Source of the DNA: JBOGEB01 sp050743125
Lineage (GTDB): Bacteria > Actinomycetota > Nitriliruptoria > Euzebyales > Egibacteraceae
Assembly: GCA_050743125.1 (NCBI GenBank)
Contig: JBOGEB010000151.1
Location: 1 to 10,936, forward strand
Direction: 5' to 3'
Length of the DNA stretch: 10,936 nt
The notes under the pieces are model-generated. The model made no database searches. It saw only the letters and a list, made by a program, of their open reading frames with translations, and was not told the DNA's origin. The position numbers were made by a program, and so were the translations under genes. Below are positions 1-5,595 of this stretch, in pieces. Position 1 is the first letter of the stretch, and each line of letters begins with the position of its first letter.

Positions 1-1
1 C

Positions 2-388
2 GACCGCACCGCTCGCGTGTGGGACGCCGAGGCCGGTGTCGAGTTGGTGCTGCGCGGCCACGAGGACTGGGTTCGGGGTGTGGCCTGGTCGCCTGACGGC
101 CGATGCGTCGGGACCGCTTCCGGCGACGGTACTGCCCGGATCTGGGACGCCGAGCGCGGCACCGAACTCGCCATTGTGGGTGTTCATGAGGACTGGGTCG
201 AGGACGTGGCGTGGTCGCCGGACGGCCGGCGCATCGCGACCGCCTCGCGGGACCGCACCGCTCGGGTATGGAACGCCGTCACCGACCTCGATGCGTTGGT
301 GGCCAAGGCGCGCACGCGCGTCTCTCGTGAGCTGACCGATGACGAGCGGCGGAGCGTGATGTTGCCCGACCTGACGAGACCGAGATAG
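2..388 (+). CDS. WD40-repeat protein, C-terminal fragment (5' end outside window)
   Basis: The reading frame is open from the window edge, so only the last ~128 residues are present. Two and a half WD40 blades can be read: an opening DRTARVWD strand, then two units of about 42 residues, each with an HEDWV start, an AWSPDGR turn and a (D/G)xTAR(V/I)W(D/N) end. The units are very similar at DNA level (gactgggt at 65 and again at 191), which suggests recent tandem duplication or gene conversion. The tail after the last blade (RELTDDERRSVMLP) resembles the conserved C-terminus of actinobacterial WD40 proteins that are often fused to AAA/STAND NTPase, TIR or kinase domains. The N-terminal effector domain is out of view, so the function is unknown; WD40 blades form a protein-interaction propeller. 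The second unit has one extra residue before HEDW (VGVHEDW versus RGHEDW). Confidence 0.9.
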   Translation, partial: DRTARVWDAEAGVELVLRGHEDWVRGVAWSPDGRCVGTASGDGTARIWDAERGTELAIVGVHEDWVEDVAWSPDGRRIATASRDRTARVWNAVTDLDALVAKARTRVSRELTDDERRSVMLPDLTRPR

Positions 389-412
389 GCCAGGGGTTGC
401 TACAGCCAGCCG

Positions 413-780
413 TTTTAGAAGCAAGTCCCTCCAACGCCACGTGGCCGTCGAGCGCGGCGCCGGAGAAGCCCTTGTCGCAAGGATGACCTGCCCGACGCGG
501 ATCAGGTGATGGTCCTCGTCGAGCAGCGCGGCCAAGACCTCGCGCTCGCCCCGCTTGGGGTCGGCAAGCCCCCAGATGATCGGCCATGCCGTCGGGCGCA
601 CAGATCAGATGTAGCTGCATCCCCCAACCTGCGGGAGCGCGACGCGCAGTAGCTGTAGTGGCGTAGCCGACCAGGAGATCAGCTCGGCGTCGGTGAGCTG
701 GACGGGCGTCCCATGCGCCGTCGGTCGGCGAGCAGGTCGTCCATCATGACGTACAGTGCGCTGACGAGATCGCGAGAAGG
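413..780 (-). pseudogene. IS982-family transposase remnant, frameshifted and internally deleted
   Basis: Pieces of one transposase can be read on the minus strand in changing frames. First comes LYVMMDDLLADRR (about 720-760), then PVQLTDAELISW (about 675-710), then LHLICAPDG (about 593-617), then PIIWGLADPKRGEREVLAAL (about 515-575), then CDKGFSGAALDGHVA (about 437-482). This order and wording match my knowledge of IS982-family DDE transposases in actinomycetes: an N-terminal LSDAEL block and a core LVCxPxGMPxxWxLAxPKxGEREVL followed by DKGF. At least three frameshifts are needed. About 100 residues are missing between AELISW and LHLIC, including the region of the first catalytic Asp, and the C-terminal third is gone. 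It cannot make an active enzyme. It lies between the WD40 gene and the DUF3105 gene, and I could not define intact IS ends. Confidence 0.8.
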
Positions 781-1086
781 CGTGTACGCGGCCTGCGAGG
801 TCGACGTTGTTGGACAACGCCCACTCTCGACGCCCTCGCCTCAAAGCCCCGTAACCACCCTGTCACGCCAGCCACTTTGGAAACGATCATTGAGACGAGG
901 CCGAGCAGGATTACCTTCAAGTCATTGAACTGAGTATTCCCGATCACCAACGCCTGCCGCACCAGGGACAACCGTGCGTGTTGGCGACGGTTGATGCTCG
1001 TATGCATCATCCTGTGAACTGCACTCAACCGGACCTCCCATACAAACCGTTTCGTCGGTCAGACCCAATGGTGGAGGAAGAACGAG
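781..1086. other. Non-coding stretch upstream of the DUF3105 gene
   Basis: No convincing gene is visible. The part at 845-1080 is less GC-rich than its surroundings. A small dyad (gttgt tgg acaac, 806-818) lies just upstream of where the minus-strand transposase would have begun and may be part of the old IS end. The 3' end of the stretch carries the ribosome-binding site of the next gene (ggaggaag, about 1072-1079). I could not pick out a clear promoter. Confidence 0.5.
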
Positions 1087-1710
1087 ATGGAAAAGCGTCA
1101 TAAGGGGCTGTCACAGCCCGAACCGCAACGTAGCCAGCCCCAGGAGGACGAGCGCTGTCAAGAATCCCGCTCACCACGGCGGCGCCTGATCGCATCTCTG
1201 GTGACCATCTTCGTGGTGGTCGTGCTTTCGGCGTTCGCTACCGCCGACCCCCTGCGAGCCGTCAGTAGAGAGCCGGAGGGGGTGGAGACGTTCAACGTAG
1301 CCAGCCGGAAGCATGTGAAGGGGACGGTCAAGTATTCGCAGACGCCTCCCGTCGGCGGGGACCACAACCCCGTGTGGCAAAATTGTGGCTTTTACAATGC
1401 CCAAGTTGCGAACGAGAACGCCGTACATTCCCTAGAGCACGGTGCGGTGTGGATCACCTACAAGCCCGACCTGCCAGCCGGACAGGTGGCGGTGCTGCGG
1501 TCGCTCGCCCAGTCCCAGCACCACGTCCTCGTCAGCCCCTATGAGAGCTTGCCCTCGCCAGTGGTCGCCTCGGCGTGGGGCAAACAGTTGCAATTGGGTA
1601 GCGTCGATGACCCCCGGCTCGCTGAGTTCGTGCGTGCCTTCCAGCAGGGACCGCAAACCCCCGAGCCGGGGGCGCCGTGCAGCGGCGGCGTCGGGCGACC
1701 CGCCGCATGA
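1087..1710 (+). CDS. DUF3105 family membrane-anchored protein
   Basis: The 207-residue protein has a charged, Gln/Arg-rich cytoplasmic N-terminus (residues 1-33), one hydrophobic segment (about 34-53, LIASLVTIFVVVVLSAF) and an extracytoplasmic DUF3105 domain (about 65-190). Hallmarks of that family are visible: GVETF, SRKHVKGTVKYSQTPPVGG, HNPVWQNCGFY, NENAVHSLEHGAVWITY, LVSPY, VASAWGKQL and a closing FVRAFQQGPQTPEPGAPC. The two domain cysteines are near residues 100 and 198. The start is chosen for the ggaggaag Shine-Dalgarno 7 bases upstream of ATG. The length fits the family. The molecular function of DUF3105 is not established; in actinobacteria it is often encoded near DUF305 or copper-related genes, but no such neighbour is present here. 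The gene is intact between two degraded regions. The family call is secure and the role unknown. Confidence 0.93.
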   Translation: MEKRHKGLSQPEPQRSQPQEDERCQESRSPRRRLIASLVTIFVVVVLSAFATADPLRAVSREPEGVETFNVASRKHVKGTVKYSQTPPVGGDHNPVWQNCGFYNAQVANENAVHSLEHGAVWITYKPDLPAGQVAVLRSLAQSQHHVLVSPYESLPSPVVASAWGKQLQLGSVDDPRLAEFVRAFQQGPQTPEPGAPCSGGVGRPAA

Positions 1711-1758
1711 GTGCGCGATAGCCCGCGGTTCTGGTCATCCAAGGCGCGCCGGTTGTGC

Positions 1759-1950
1759 TTAGAACGTGTTTGAGAAGTATTCCGGGGGTCGCGTCGCGTC
1801 GGGTTCCGCTCCTTTAGGGTGGGGGAGGTTGGTGCAGTCGGCGGTTTCGGCGGCCAGGGGCTGGGGGAGTCCCCCACACAGGGCCGCCGACACCGCGCTC
1901 CGCTCCGCTTCGCCCACGGGGCAAGGCCGCGGTTCTCAAACACGTGTTTA
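1759..1950. mobile_element. MITE-like element, copy 1 (IS5/IS1031-type ends, TTA target duplication)
   Basis: The element occupies 1762-1947 (186 bp) and is flanked by the direct repeat tta (1759-1761 and 1948-1950). Its 15-bp ends are inverted repeats, gaacgtgtttgagaa on the left and acacgtgtttgagaa as the reverse complement of the right, matching at 13 of 15 positions. Inside the right half is a hairpin with arms tcggcggcc and ggccgccga, enclosing a second small hairpin ggggga-gt-ccccc. No transposase is encoded. The left ~45 bp and right ~50 bp are shared with the copy at 5890-6118, while the centres differ. A 3-bp TNA duplication and ends of this form are characteristic of the IS1031 group of the IS5 family; that assignment is inferred. 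Confidence 0.8.
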
Positions 1951-2174
1951 TGGCGGCGGCAGCTTGTCGTCCAGGACTTCCTGCGTTATGAGCTCTCCGC
2001 GCGGGACAGGGCGCATCGGCGCTTCCCAGGACGGCGCTTTGGAGGGCCGTAGCCCGGCTGGTGGGGTGCCGCTGATCCGATCGGCGGGCTCCCGCACGCC
2101 TCGAGGACAGGCTCCTGTCGCGCCACTATCCGGGCAGCGTCGAGCTGTCCGGCGGACAGTGGCAACGGCTCGCG
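1948..2174 (+). pseudogene. ABC-transporter ATPase fragment, frameshifted
   Basis: Three blocks of an ABC exporter-type nucleotide-binding domain can be read in order. Q-loop region: LWRRQLVVQDFLRYELSARD at 1948-2007, where family members have a VFQDFxRYxLSxRDN block. A linker: GGLPHA around 2083-2100. Then LEDRLLSRHYPGSVELSGGQ at 2100-2159, continuing to WQRLA at 2174 and holding the LSGGQ signature (2145-2159). The first and third blocks are in different frames and the stretch between them is degraded. Walker A would lie upstream of 1948 and is absent; Walker B and the switch region are absent after 2174. The fragment begins exactly at the right edge of the MITE-like copy 1, whose target duplication tta forms its first codon. 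It cannot be functional. Confidence 0.75.
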
Positions 2175-2225
2175 TGTGAACGCCGGAGGGCTTCGGGTGA
2201 CGTTTTCCTTCGGAGGTGCAGGAAC

Positions 2226-2318
2226 GTGCCCATGGCCCCGGGGGATTGGCGTGCGTGGCTGCCCTTGGACGGGCGGCTCCACCGCCTGAAGGCGGTATTC
2301 AGGCACGCGCTGCGGTGA
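2226..2318 (+). CDS. Possible 30-residue protein of unknown function
   Basis: A GTG start follows a good Shine-Dalgarno (ggagg at 2212-2216, spacing 9) and opens a 30-codon frame with the sequence MPMAPGDWRAWLPLDGRLHR then LKAVFRHALR. An ATG two codons in is an alternative start. Third-position G/C is high. It follows the ABC-ATPase remnant and may simply be a leftover C-terminus; I do not recognise it. A small hairpin (accgcc tgaa ggcggt, 2281-2296) lies inside its 3' end, and the convergent minus-strand gene ends only 12 bases downstream. Confidence 0.25.
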   Translation: MPMAPGDWRAWLPLDGRLHRLKAVFRHALR

Positions 2319-2330
2319 CGGCCCGAGCGG

Positions 2331-2531
2331 TCAGGCGGCTGTTCCCCTGCATGCGACGCGGCGTCGCAGCGCCTCGGCGTCGCGGTCGACCCGCCAGGGC
2401 TGCAAGTCCGCGTACCCATCGGCGATCGGCGCCTCGGCGCCGCACGAGCATGGCTCCCACAGCGGGCAGGAGCAGTAGTCGAGCAGCTCTTCCGGCTCGG
2501 GTCCACACAGATCACACATCGTTGAATCCAT
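2331..2531 (-). CDS. Small cysteine-rich protein, unknown function
   Basis: The 66-residue protein begins MDSTMCDLCGPEPEELLDYC. It has six cysteines within the first ~32 residues, spaced C-x2-C-x11-C-x-C-x5-C-x-C, and one more near the C-terminus. The spacing suggests a metal-binding (zinc-ribbon-like) head followed by an acidic-then-basic helical tail (WRVDRDAEALRRR). Third codon positions are strongly G/C, supporting real coding. The start is uncertain: ATG at 2531 has only a weak ggca upstream, and an internal ATG at 2519 is an alternative. It is the last of three tiny minus-strand ORFs, 11 bases after the stop of the preceding one, so it is probably cotranscribed. I do not recognise a family. 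Confidence 0.55.
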   Translation of the reverse strand: MDSTMCDLCGPEPEELLDYCSCPLWEPCSCGAEAPIADGYADLQPWRVDRDAEALRRRVACRGTAA

Positions 2532-2542
2532 TGCTGTGCCGA

Positions 2543-2647
2543 CTACTTCAACCCGAGAACGGTAAGCAGGTCCAGCTTGTCCAGGAGCGGTCCCGTCTCC
2601 GGTTGGGGCCGGCGTGACTGCGGCTTGGGCTTGTGGATGCGCTTCAT
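2543..2647 (-). CDS. 34-residue basic peptide, unknown function
   Basis: An ATG preceded by aagaggt (9 bases upstream) opens a 34-codon frame. The N-terminal half is basic and proline-rich (MKRIHKPKPQSRRPQPETGP). The C-terminal half, LLDKLDLLTVLGLK, would make an amphipathic or hydrophobic helix. The Shine-Dalgarno sits inside the last codons of the upstream 33-codon ORF, 7 bases separating stop and start, which looks like translational coupling. The cysteine-rich gene follows after 11 bases. No homologue comes to mind; a short leader, toxin-like or regulatory peptide are all conceivable. The base composition and spacing support it more than its length does. Confidence 0.45.
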   Translation of the reverse strand: MKRIHKPKPQSRRPQPETGPLLDKLDLLTVLGLK

Positions 2648-2654
2648 GTTTTGC

Positions 2655-2756
2655 CTACCTCTTCACAGCTGGCTGTGCGTGCCGCGCCAGCTCCCGCAGT
2701 CCGGGTGGCCCGCTGGCCGTAACAGCCGCGAGCAGCTTTCCCGCATCGCAGGTCAT
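2655..2756 (-). CDS. 33-residue ORF, first of the small minus-strand cluster
   Basis: An ATG opens the frame MTCDAGKLLAAVTASGPPGL then RELARHAQPAVKR, with high third-position G/C. No strong Shine-Dalgarno is visible, and an in-frame stop lies immediately upstream, so it cannot be extended. It could be a genuine short gene or the surviving C-terminus of a larger one (the AAV/GPPGLRELARHA wording is typical of helical C-termini). Its 3' end carries the ribosome-binding site of the next ORF. Unknown function, modest confidence. Confidence 0.35.
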   Translation of the reverse strand: MTCDAGKLLAAVTASGPPGLRELARHAQPAVKR

Positions 2757-3145
2757 CTATGCGGTCCCATGGTCTGCTCCACGGGACTCACACTGTTTAG
2801 AGGTCAAGCCCGGTGTTCTGATAGTCAGGGAAATCCCTGATATTGGGCCGCCATCGGCCCTCGGCGTGATGGGATCTCAGTACTCCACAGAATACGGTGA
2901 CGCACCGAGAGCGGTCCTGCGCCGCGCTCACAAGGCGCGCTGAGCGCACATACCCGGCCGGGCGACAAATGAGGAAGCGAGGCGCAACGCGGCGAGCGTG
3001 GATGCAGGACCGCTCGAATGCCAGCGTATTTATGCCGCTGGGTACTTCGTGCGCTGGGGCTGCCGGTCGACTCTTCACCGGAGATCGCGCGGGGTTACGG
3101 CCCTCGCGAGTCCACGGAGTGAAGCGCCGAAGCGCCAAGGTGATT
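2757..3145. other. Gene-free stretch with dyads
   Basis: I see no gene here in either strand. Two structures stand out. A 16-bp dyad (tcaggga aa tccctga) at 2825-2840 sits about 70 bases upstream of the minus-strand small-ORF cluster and has the look of a repressor operator. A 12-bp inverted repeat gagcggtcctgc / gcaggaccgctc occurs at 2909-2920 and 3004-3015, about 83 bases apart, and the sequence between is rich in gcgc motifs. The frames open through here have poor codon bias and no recognisable protein. Confidence 0.5.
2825..2840. promoter_or_regulatory. 16-bp dyad, possible operator
   Basis: The sequence tcaggga-aa-tccctga is a perfect 7-2-7 dyad in a locally AT-richer stretch upstream of the small minus-strand ORFs. 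Size and symmetry suit a dimeric helix-turn-helix repressor. No matching regulator gene is in view, and the promoter it might control is not clear. Confidence 0.3.
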
Positions 3146-3179
3146 GATGCTCGCGCCCCCCGGAGGGGGCGCGAGCATC
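3146..3179 (-). terminator. Hairpin terminator of the secreted-protein gene
   Basis: A perfect 15-bp stem (gatgctcgcgccccc with its complement) closes on a cgga loop. It begins 28 bases beyond the stop of the minus-strand gene ending at 3207. There is no long T-run, as is usual in high-GC actinomycetes. The symmetry would let it act in both directions. Confidence 0.8.
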
Positions 3180-3206
3180 GTCATTCAATCGGTCGAGCGG
3201 CGTTAG

Positions 3207-3617
3207 CTAGCAACGTGGCAAGCCGTGAGGCGGGTCACGGTCGGTGCTGACGTTGCCACCCCAAGACCACACGTTTTGGTAGATGCCGGCGGGATCTTGG
3301 ACATAGTTGAAGTAGTACCAGACGTTCGTGTGGGTATGGCCGTCGTTGACGTCGGATCCCTTGTCCCAGCAGCGGATCTCTACGTTGTCGCGCTTCTTGG
3401 TGGAGGCGACCTTGGTGGCGGCGACGTGGGGGGCCGTGCGGAGAACGCTGTCCGGGCGGATGGTTGTGGCTATGGAGCGTAGGTGCAGAAATGCTGGCGT
3501 GTGGCGCGAGGCCGGTGCGCTCATGGCTGTCTGGGCGCTGCTTATCCCGGTGAGCGTCAGGGTCATGGCGATGACCGCCGTAGCCGTTGCGAGAGTCGTT
3601 CGTGTGCGGATGCTCAC
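3207..3617 (-). CDS. Secreted SH3-like domain protein
   Basis: The 136-residue protein starts at GTG 3617, chosen because aggagg lies 4 bases upstream. Longer in-frame starts would run into the promoter. Residues 1-31 form a Sec signal peptide: basic SIRTRT, hydrophobic LATATAVIAMTLTLTGI, then SSAQTA as a likely cleavage site. The mature part has a low-complexity linker (about 35-75) and a C-terminal domain with VEIRCWDKGSDVNDGHTHTN, VWYYF, GIYQNVW and GNV…DRDPPHGLPRC. This pattern is that of bacterial SH3-like domains in secreted actinomycete proteins. The two cysteines (C83 and C136) could form one disulfide across the domain. It is probably exported and monocistronic, with its own promoter and terminator. 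The ligand is unknown. Confidence 0.85.
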   Translation of the reverse strand: MSIRTRTTLATATAVIAMTLTLTGISSAQTAMSAPASRHTPAFLHLRSIATTIRPDSVLRTAPHVAATKVASTKKRDNVEIRCWDKGSDVNDGHTHTNVWYYFNYVQDPAGIYQNVWSWGGNVSTDRDPPHGLPRC

Positions 3618-3649
3618 AAGACCTCCTGTGATGGGTGAATCCCTACCAA

Positions 3650-3663
3650 GAGCCTCAAGGCTC
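3650..3663 (-). promoter_or_regulatory. Short dyad at the start of the secreted-protein transcript
   Basis: gagcc-ttga-ggctc is a perfect 5-bp hairpin starting 4 bases downstream of the -10 box. It therefore covers the expected transcription start and first transcribed bases. It could be an operator or a 5' stabilising hairpin. Confidence 0.4.
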
Positions 3664-3666
3664 AGC

Positions 3667-3695
3667 ATAATAGATAAATCTGATCTTAGAGACAA
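3667..3695 (-). promoter_or_regulatory. Promoter of the secreted SH3-like protein gene
   Basis: Read on the minus strand, ttgtct (-35, 3690-3695) and tattat (-10, 3667-3672) are separated by exactly 17 bases in an unusually AT-rich patch. This is a good fit to a housekeeping sigma factor promoter. It lies about 50 bases upstream of the chosen GTG start. Confidence 0.75.
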
Positions 3696-3956
3696 GTAAC
3701 TGGCGTGGAAAGGCCCCAAGCCCGACGGTCAACGGGCATGCGATGCGGTTTGAGCGGGGACGCAGCAACGGGACGTCAACGCGCGTGGTCGTCGTTGACG
3801 GGGTATGAATCTCGCAAAGCTGGCCTGCTCACGGCTGTCGATGCCAACGACCTTGGCTGCCCAGGCGCTGGGTCGGCGTCGACTACGGGCGCATGTTTGG
3901 CCAACTGACCGATACGATCTTGGGTAAAGGCGACGATGCTCCGGAAGGAGACCACA

Positions 3957-4523
3957 ATGCCCAGGCTCTTCTCCATCGGCCCGGCGATCACGATCAAGGG
4001 CCGCAAGTTCAAGGGGCTGCGGGGCTGGGCAGGCAAGCCACTCCACCCGCCGCTGACCGACATCCCGGTGGCCGCCTATGTGCTCGTCCTGGTGTTCGAC
4101 GTCGTTTCCTTCTTCGCCAGCGGTGGCGGCATCGCGCGGGACGCCTATGTGGCTGGCACCTGGACGATCATCGGAGGCGCGGTCGTCTCGCTGCCCACTG
4201 CCCTGACCGGCTTCTGGGACTGGTTGAAGTCCACGCCCCGTGGCACCCAAGCGTGGCGCACGGCGAACTGGCACATGGCGGTGATGCTGACCGTCACCGC
4301 GCTGGTCATCGTGGACATCGTGCTGCGGCTGAGCAATGCCGACGCGGCCGTCGTCCCGACCGCCGTCCTCGCCCTGTCGGTCCTGGCCGGTGGGCTCGTG
4401 ATGTTCGGGGCGGCCTACGGCGGCTCGCTGGTCTACGACTACGGATTCAACGTCGAAACAGCGGGCGACCACCCGGTCTGGCACCAGTCCGAGACCGACG
4501 TCTATCCCGGGCAGAAGGCGTAG
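3957..4523 (+). CDS. DUF2231 family four-helix membrane protein
   Basis: The 188-residue protein starts at ATG 3957 with aaggag 6 bases upstream; an earlier in-frame ATG at 3936 lacks a ribosome site. It carries four predicted membrane helices at about 36-56, 66-86, 103-124 and 132-152. The family motif GKPLHPPLTDIPVAAYV (26-42) sits before helix 1, RTANWHM before helix 3, and GGSLVYDYGFNV (155-166) after helix 4. These match DUF2231, a family of small integral membrane proteins. Their function is not firmly known; some relatives are fused or adjacent to Rieske or cytochrome domains, and no heme-binding role can be claimed here beyond the conserved histidines at 30 and 106. It appears to be a single-gene unit closed by a long palindrome. 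Confidence 0.88.
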   Translation: MPRLFSIGPAITIKGRKFKGLRGWAGKPLHPPLTDIPVAAYVLVLVFDVVSFFASGGGIARDAYVAGTWTIIGGAVVSLPTALTGFWDWLKSTPRGTQAWRTANWHMAVMLTVTALVIVDIVLRLSNADAAVVPTAVLALSVLAGGLVMFGAAYGGSLVYDYGFNVETAGDHPVWHQSETDVYPGQKA

Positions 4524-4534
4524 CGTCACCGTGG

Positions 4535-4574
4535 TGGCCAGGATTCGTCACGCATGCGTGACGAATCCTGGCCA
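4535..4574. terminator. 40-bp perfect palindrome between the DUF2231 gene and mutY
   Basis: Left arm tggccaggattcgtcacgca (4535-4554) is followed directly by its exact complement to 4574, with no unpaired loop beyond the central turn. It begins 11 bases after the DUF2231 stop and ends 28 bases before the mutY start, which fits an intrinsic terminator without a U-tract. Its stability is far above that of the other hairpins in the window. Confidence 0.75.
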
Positions 4575-4588
4575 GAAGCAGGTTCGGA

Positions 4589-4601
4589 TAGGCTCGGGCC
4601 C
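4589..4601 (+). promoter_or_regulatory. -10 element placing mutY as a leaderless transcript
   Basis: taggct (4589-4594) fits the actinobacterial -10 pattern TANNNT and lies 7 bases before ATG 4602, so transcription would start at or next to the start codon. No Shine-Dalgarno precedes this ATG. No good -35 box is visible. Confidence 0.45.
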
Positions 4602-5480
4602 ATGTCAGGGCCACCGCCGTCCGGCTCCGTGAAGAAGGCGATCCTCGACTGGTACGCCGCAGGGGGGCGGCAGCTGGGGTGGCGGCGGACGGAGGACCCG
4701 TACGCGATCCTCGTGAGCGAGGTCATGCTTCAACAGACCCAAGCCACGCGCGTAGAGCCAGTCTGGCGGGCGTTCCTCGAGCGCTTCCCGACCGTCGCCG
4801 CGCTCGCGCTCGCGCCGCTCGCCGACGTGCTCACGGCGTGGCGGGGGCTCGGCTACAACCGCCGCGCGGTGAACCTCCACCGCTGCGCCGTGACGCTCTG
4901 CGACCGGCACTCCGCGACCGTTCCGGACGACCTCGCCGCGCTGCGCGCGCTGCCCGGCATCGGCGACTACACCGCCCGGGCCGTGCTCGTGTTCGCGTTC
5001 GGGCGCTCGATGGCGCCGGTCGACACGAACGTCGCGCGGGTCCTCGCGCGGCTGGTTACGGGCCGGCCCCTGAGCCGCTCCGAGGCGCAGCGGGTTGCCG
5101 ACGCGGCCGTCCCCGCCGGCCATGCCCTGGCCTGGACGCACGCGCTCATGGACCTCGGCGCGCAGGTGTGCACGGCCCGGTCCCCGCGCTGCGACGAATG
5201 CCCGGTGTGGGCAGGCTGCGCGTGGCGGGTGCGTGGGGGGCGGGATCCGGCCCCCCACGGGGAGCATCGTCCCCGGCCGCAGGGACGGTTCGCCGGCTCC
5301 GACCGGTTCCACCGTGGGCGGCTGGTCGACGCGCTGCGCGCTGGTCCCGTCCCCCGCGCCCAGCTCGCCTCCGCCTGCTCCGCGCACGGCTCCCCGCAGA
5401 AGGCCGAGCGCATCGCCGCCGCCCTGGTCGCCGACGGGCTCGCCGAGTGGGCGGGCGAGGAGCTGCGCCTGCCACACTGA
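4602..5480 (+). CDS. mutY: Adenine DNA glycosylase MutY
   Basis: MutY removes adenine mispaired with 8-oxoguanine and so prevents G:C to T:A change. The 292-residue protein has the catalytic Glu in SEVMLQQTQ (E40), the helix-hairpin-helix LPGIGDYTA (117-125), the catalytic Asp in VDTNVARVLAR (D141) and a complete [4Fe-4S] ligand set C190-x6-C197-x2-C200-x5-C206. The region GLGYNRRAVNLH replaces the GLGYYARARNLH of enterobacterial MutY, which I regard as typical of the actinobacterial branch. The C-terminal part after ~215 is short and ends in a winged-helix-like FAGSDR…RGRLVDALR segment rather than a full NUDIX-like 8-oxoG domain. Start 4602 is preferred; an in-frame ATG at 4554 lies inside the upstream palindrome. 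It heads a run of genome-maintenance genes. Confidence 0.95.
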   Translation: MSGPPPSGSVKKAILDWYAAGGRQLGWRRTEDPYAILVSEVMLQQTQATRVEPVWRAFLERFPTVAALALAPLADVLTAWRGLGYNRRAVNLHRCAVTLCDRHSATVPDDLAALRALPGIGDYTARAVLVFAFGRSMAPVDTNVARVLARLVTGRPLSRSEAQRVADAAVPAGHALAWTHALMDLGAQVCTARSPRCDECPVWAGCAWRVRGGRDPAPHGEHRPRPQGRFAGSDRFHRGRLVDALRAGPVPRAQLASACSAHGSPQKAERIAAALVADGLAEWAGEELRLPH

Positions 5481-5564
5481 CCGCGCCTGTCGACTCGGCC
5501 GCTACGGACATGTGTGAGAACCCGCGCAACGACCGTTCCTGGGGCCTTGAGCTCTGGGGACGCA

Positions 5565-5590
5565 CCTTTCCTCCGGACCCGGAGGAAAGG
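5565..5590. terminator. Hairpin downstream of mutY
   Basis: cctttcctccgg and its exact complement ccggaggaaagg pair with only two bases between them (effectively an 11-bp stem with a 4-base loop), 85 bases after the mutY stop. No T-run follows. It is plausibly the mutY terminator, though its distance and the start of the GNAT remnant just after it leave other roles open. Confidence 0.5.
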
Positions 5591-5595
5591 CGCGG

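Noticed and set aside
744..1028. 94-codon minus-strand frame upstream of the transposase remnant
   Set aside because: The hydrophobic stretch VILLGLVSMIVSKVAG was tempting, but composition is not coding-like, no ribosome site precedes it and its end runs out of frame through the transposase remnant.
2797..3138. 113-codon minus-strand frame in the gap before the secreted-protein gene
   Set aside because: It has poor codon bias and Arg/Ser-rich sequence without motifs, and it includes one arm each of two inverted repeats.
3776..3915. Minus-strand stretch reading IGQLAKHAPVVDADPAPGQP
   Set aside because: It looked protein-like, but third-position G/C is only moderate, there is no ribosome site and no family is recognisable. 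I treat the 237-base gap between the secreted protein's start and the DUF2231 gene as unassigned.
3729..4529. 266-codon minus-strand frame opposite the DUF2231 gene
   Set aside because: It is rich in Asp/Arg/Gly/His and has no motifs; the plus-strand protein has four membrane helices and family motifs.
4605..5477. 290-codon antisense frame opposite mutY
   Set aside because: It is a typical high-GC antisense shadow with no recognisable domain.
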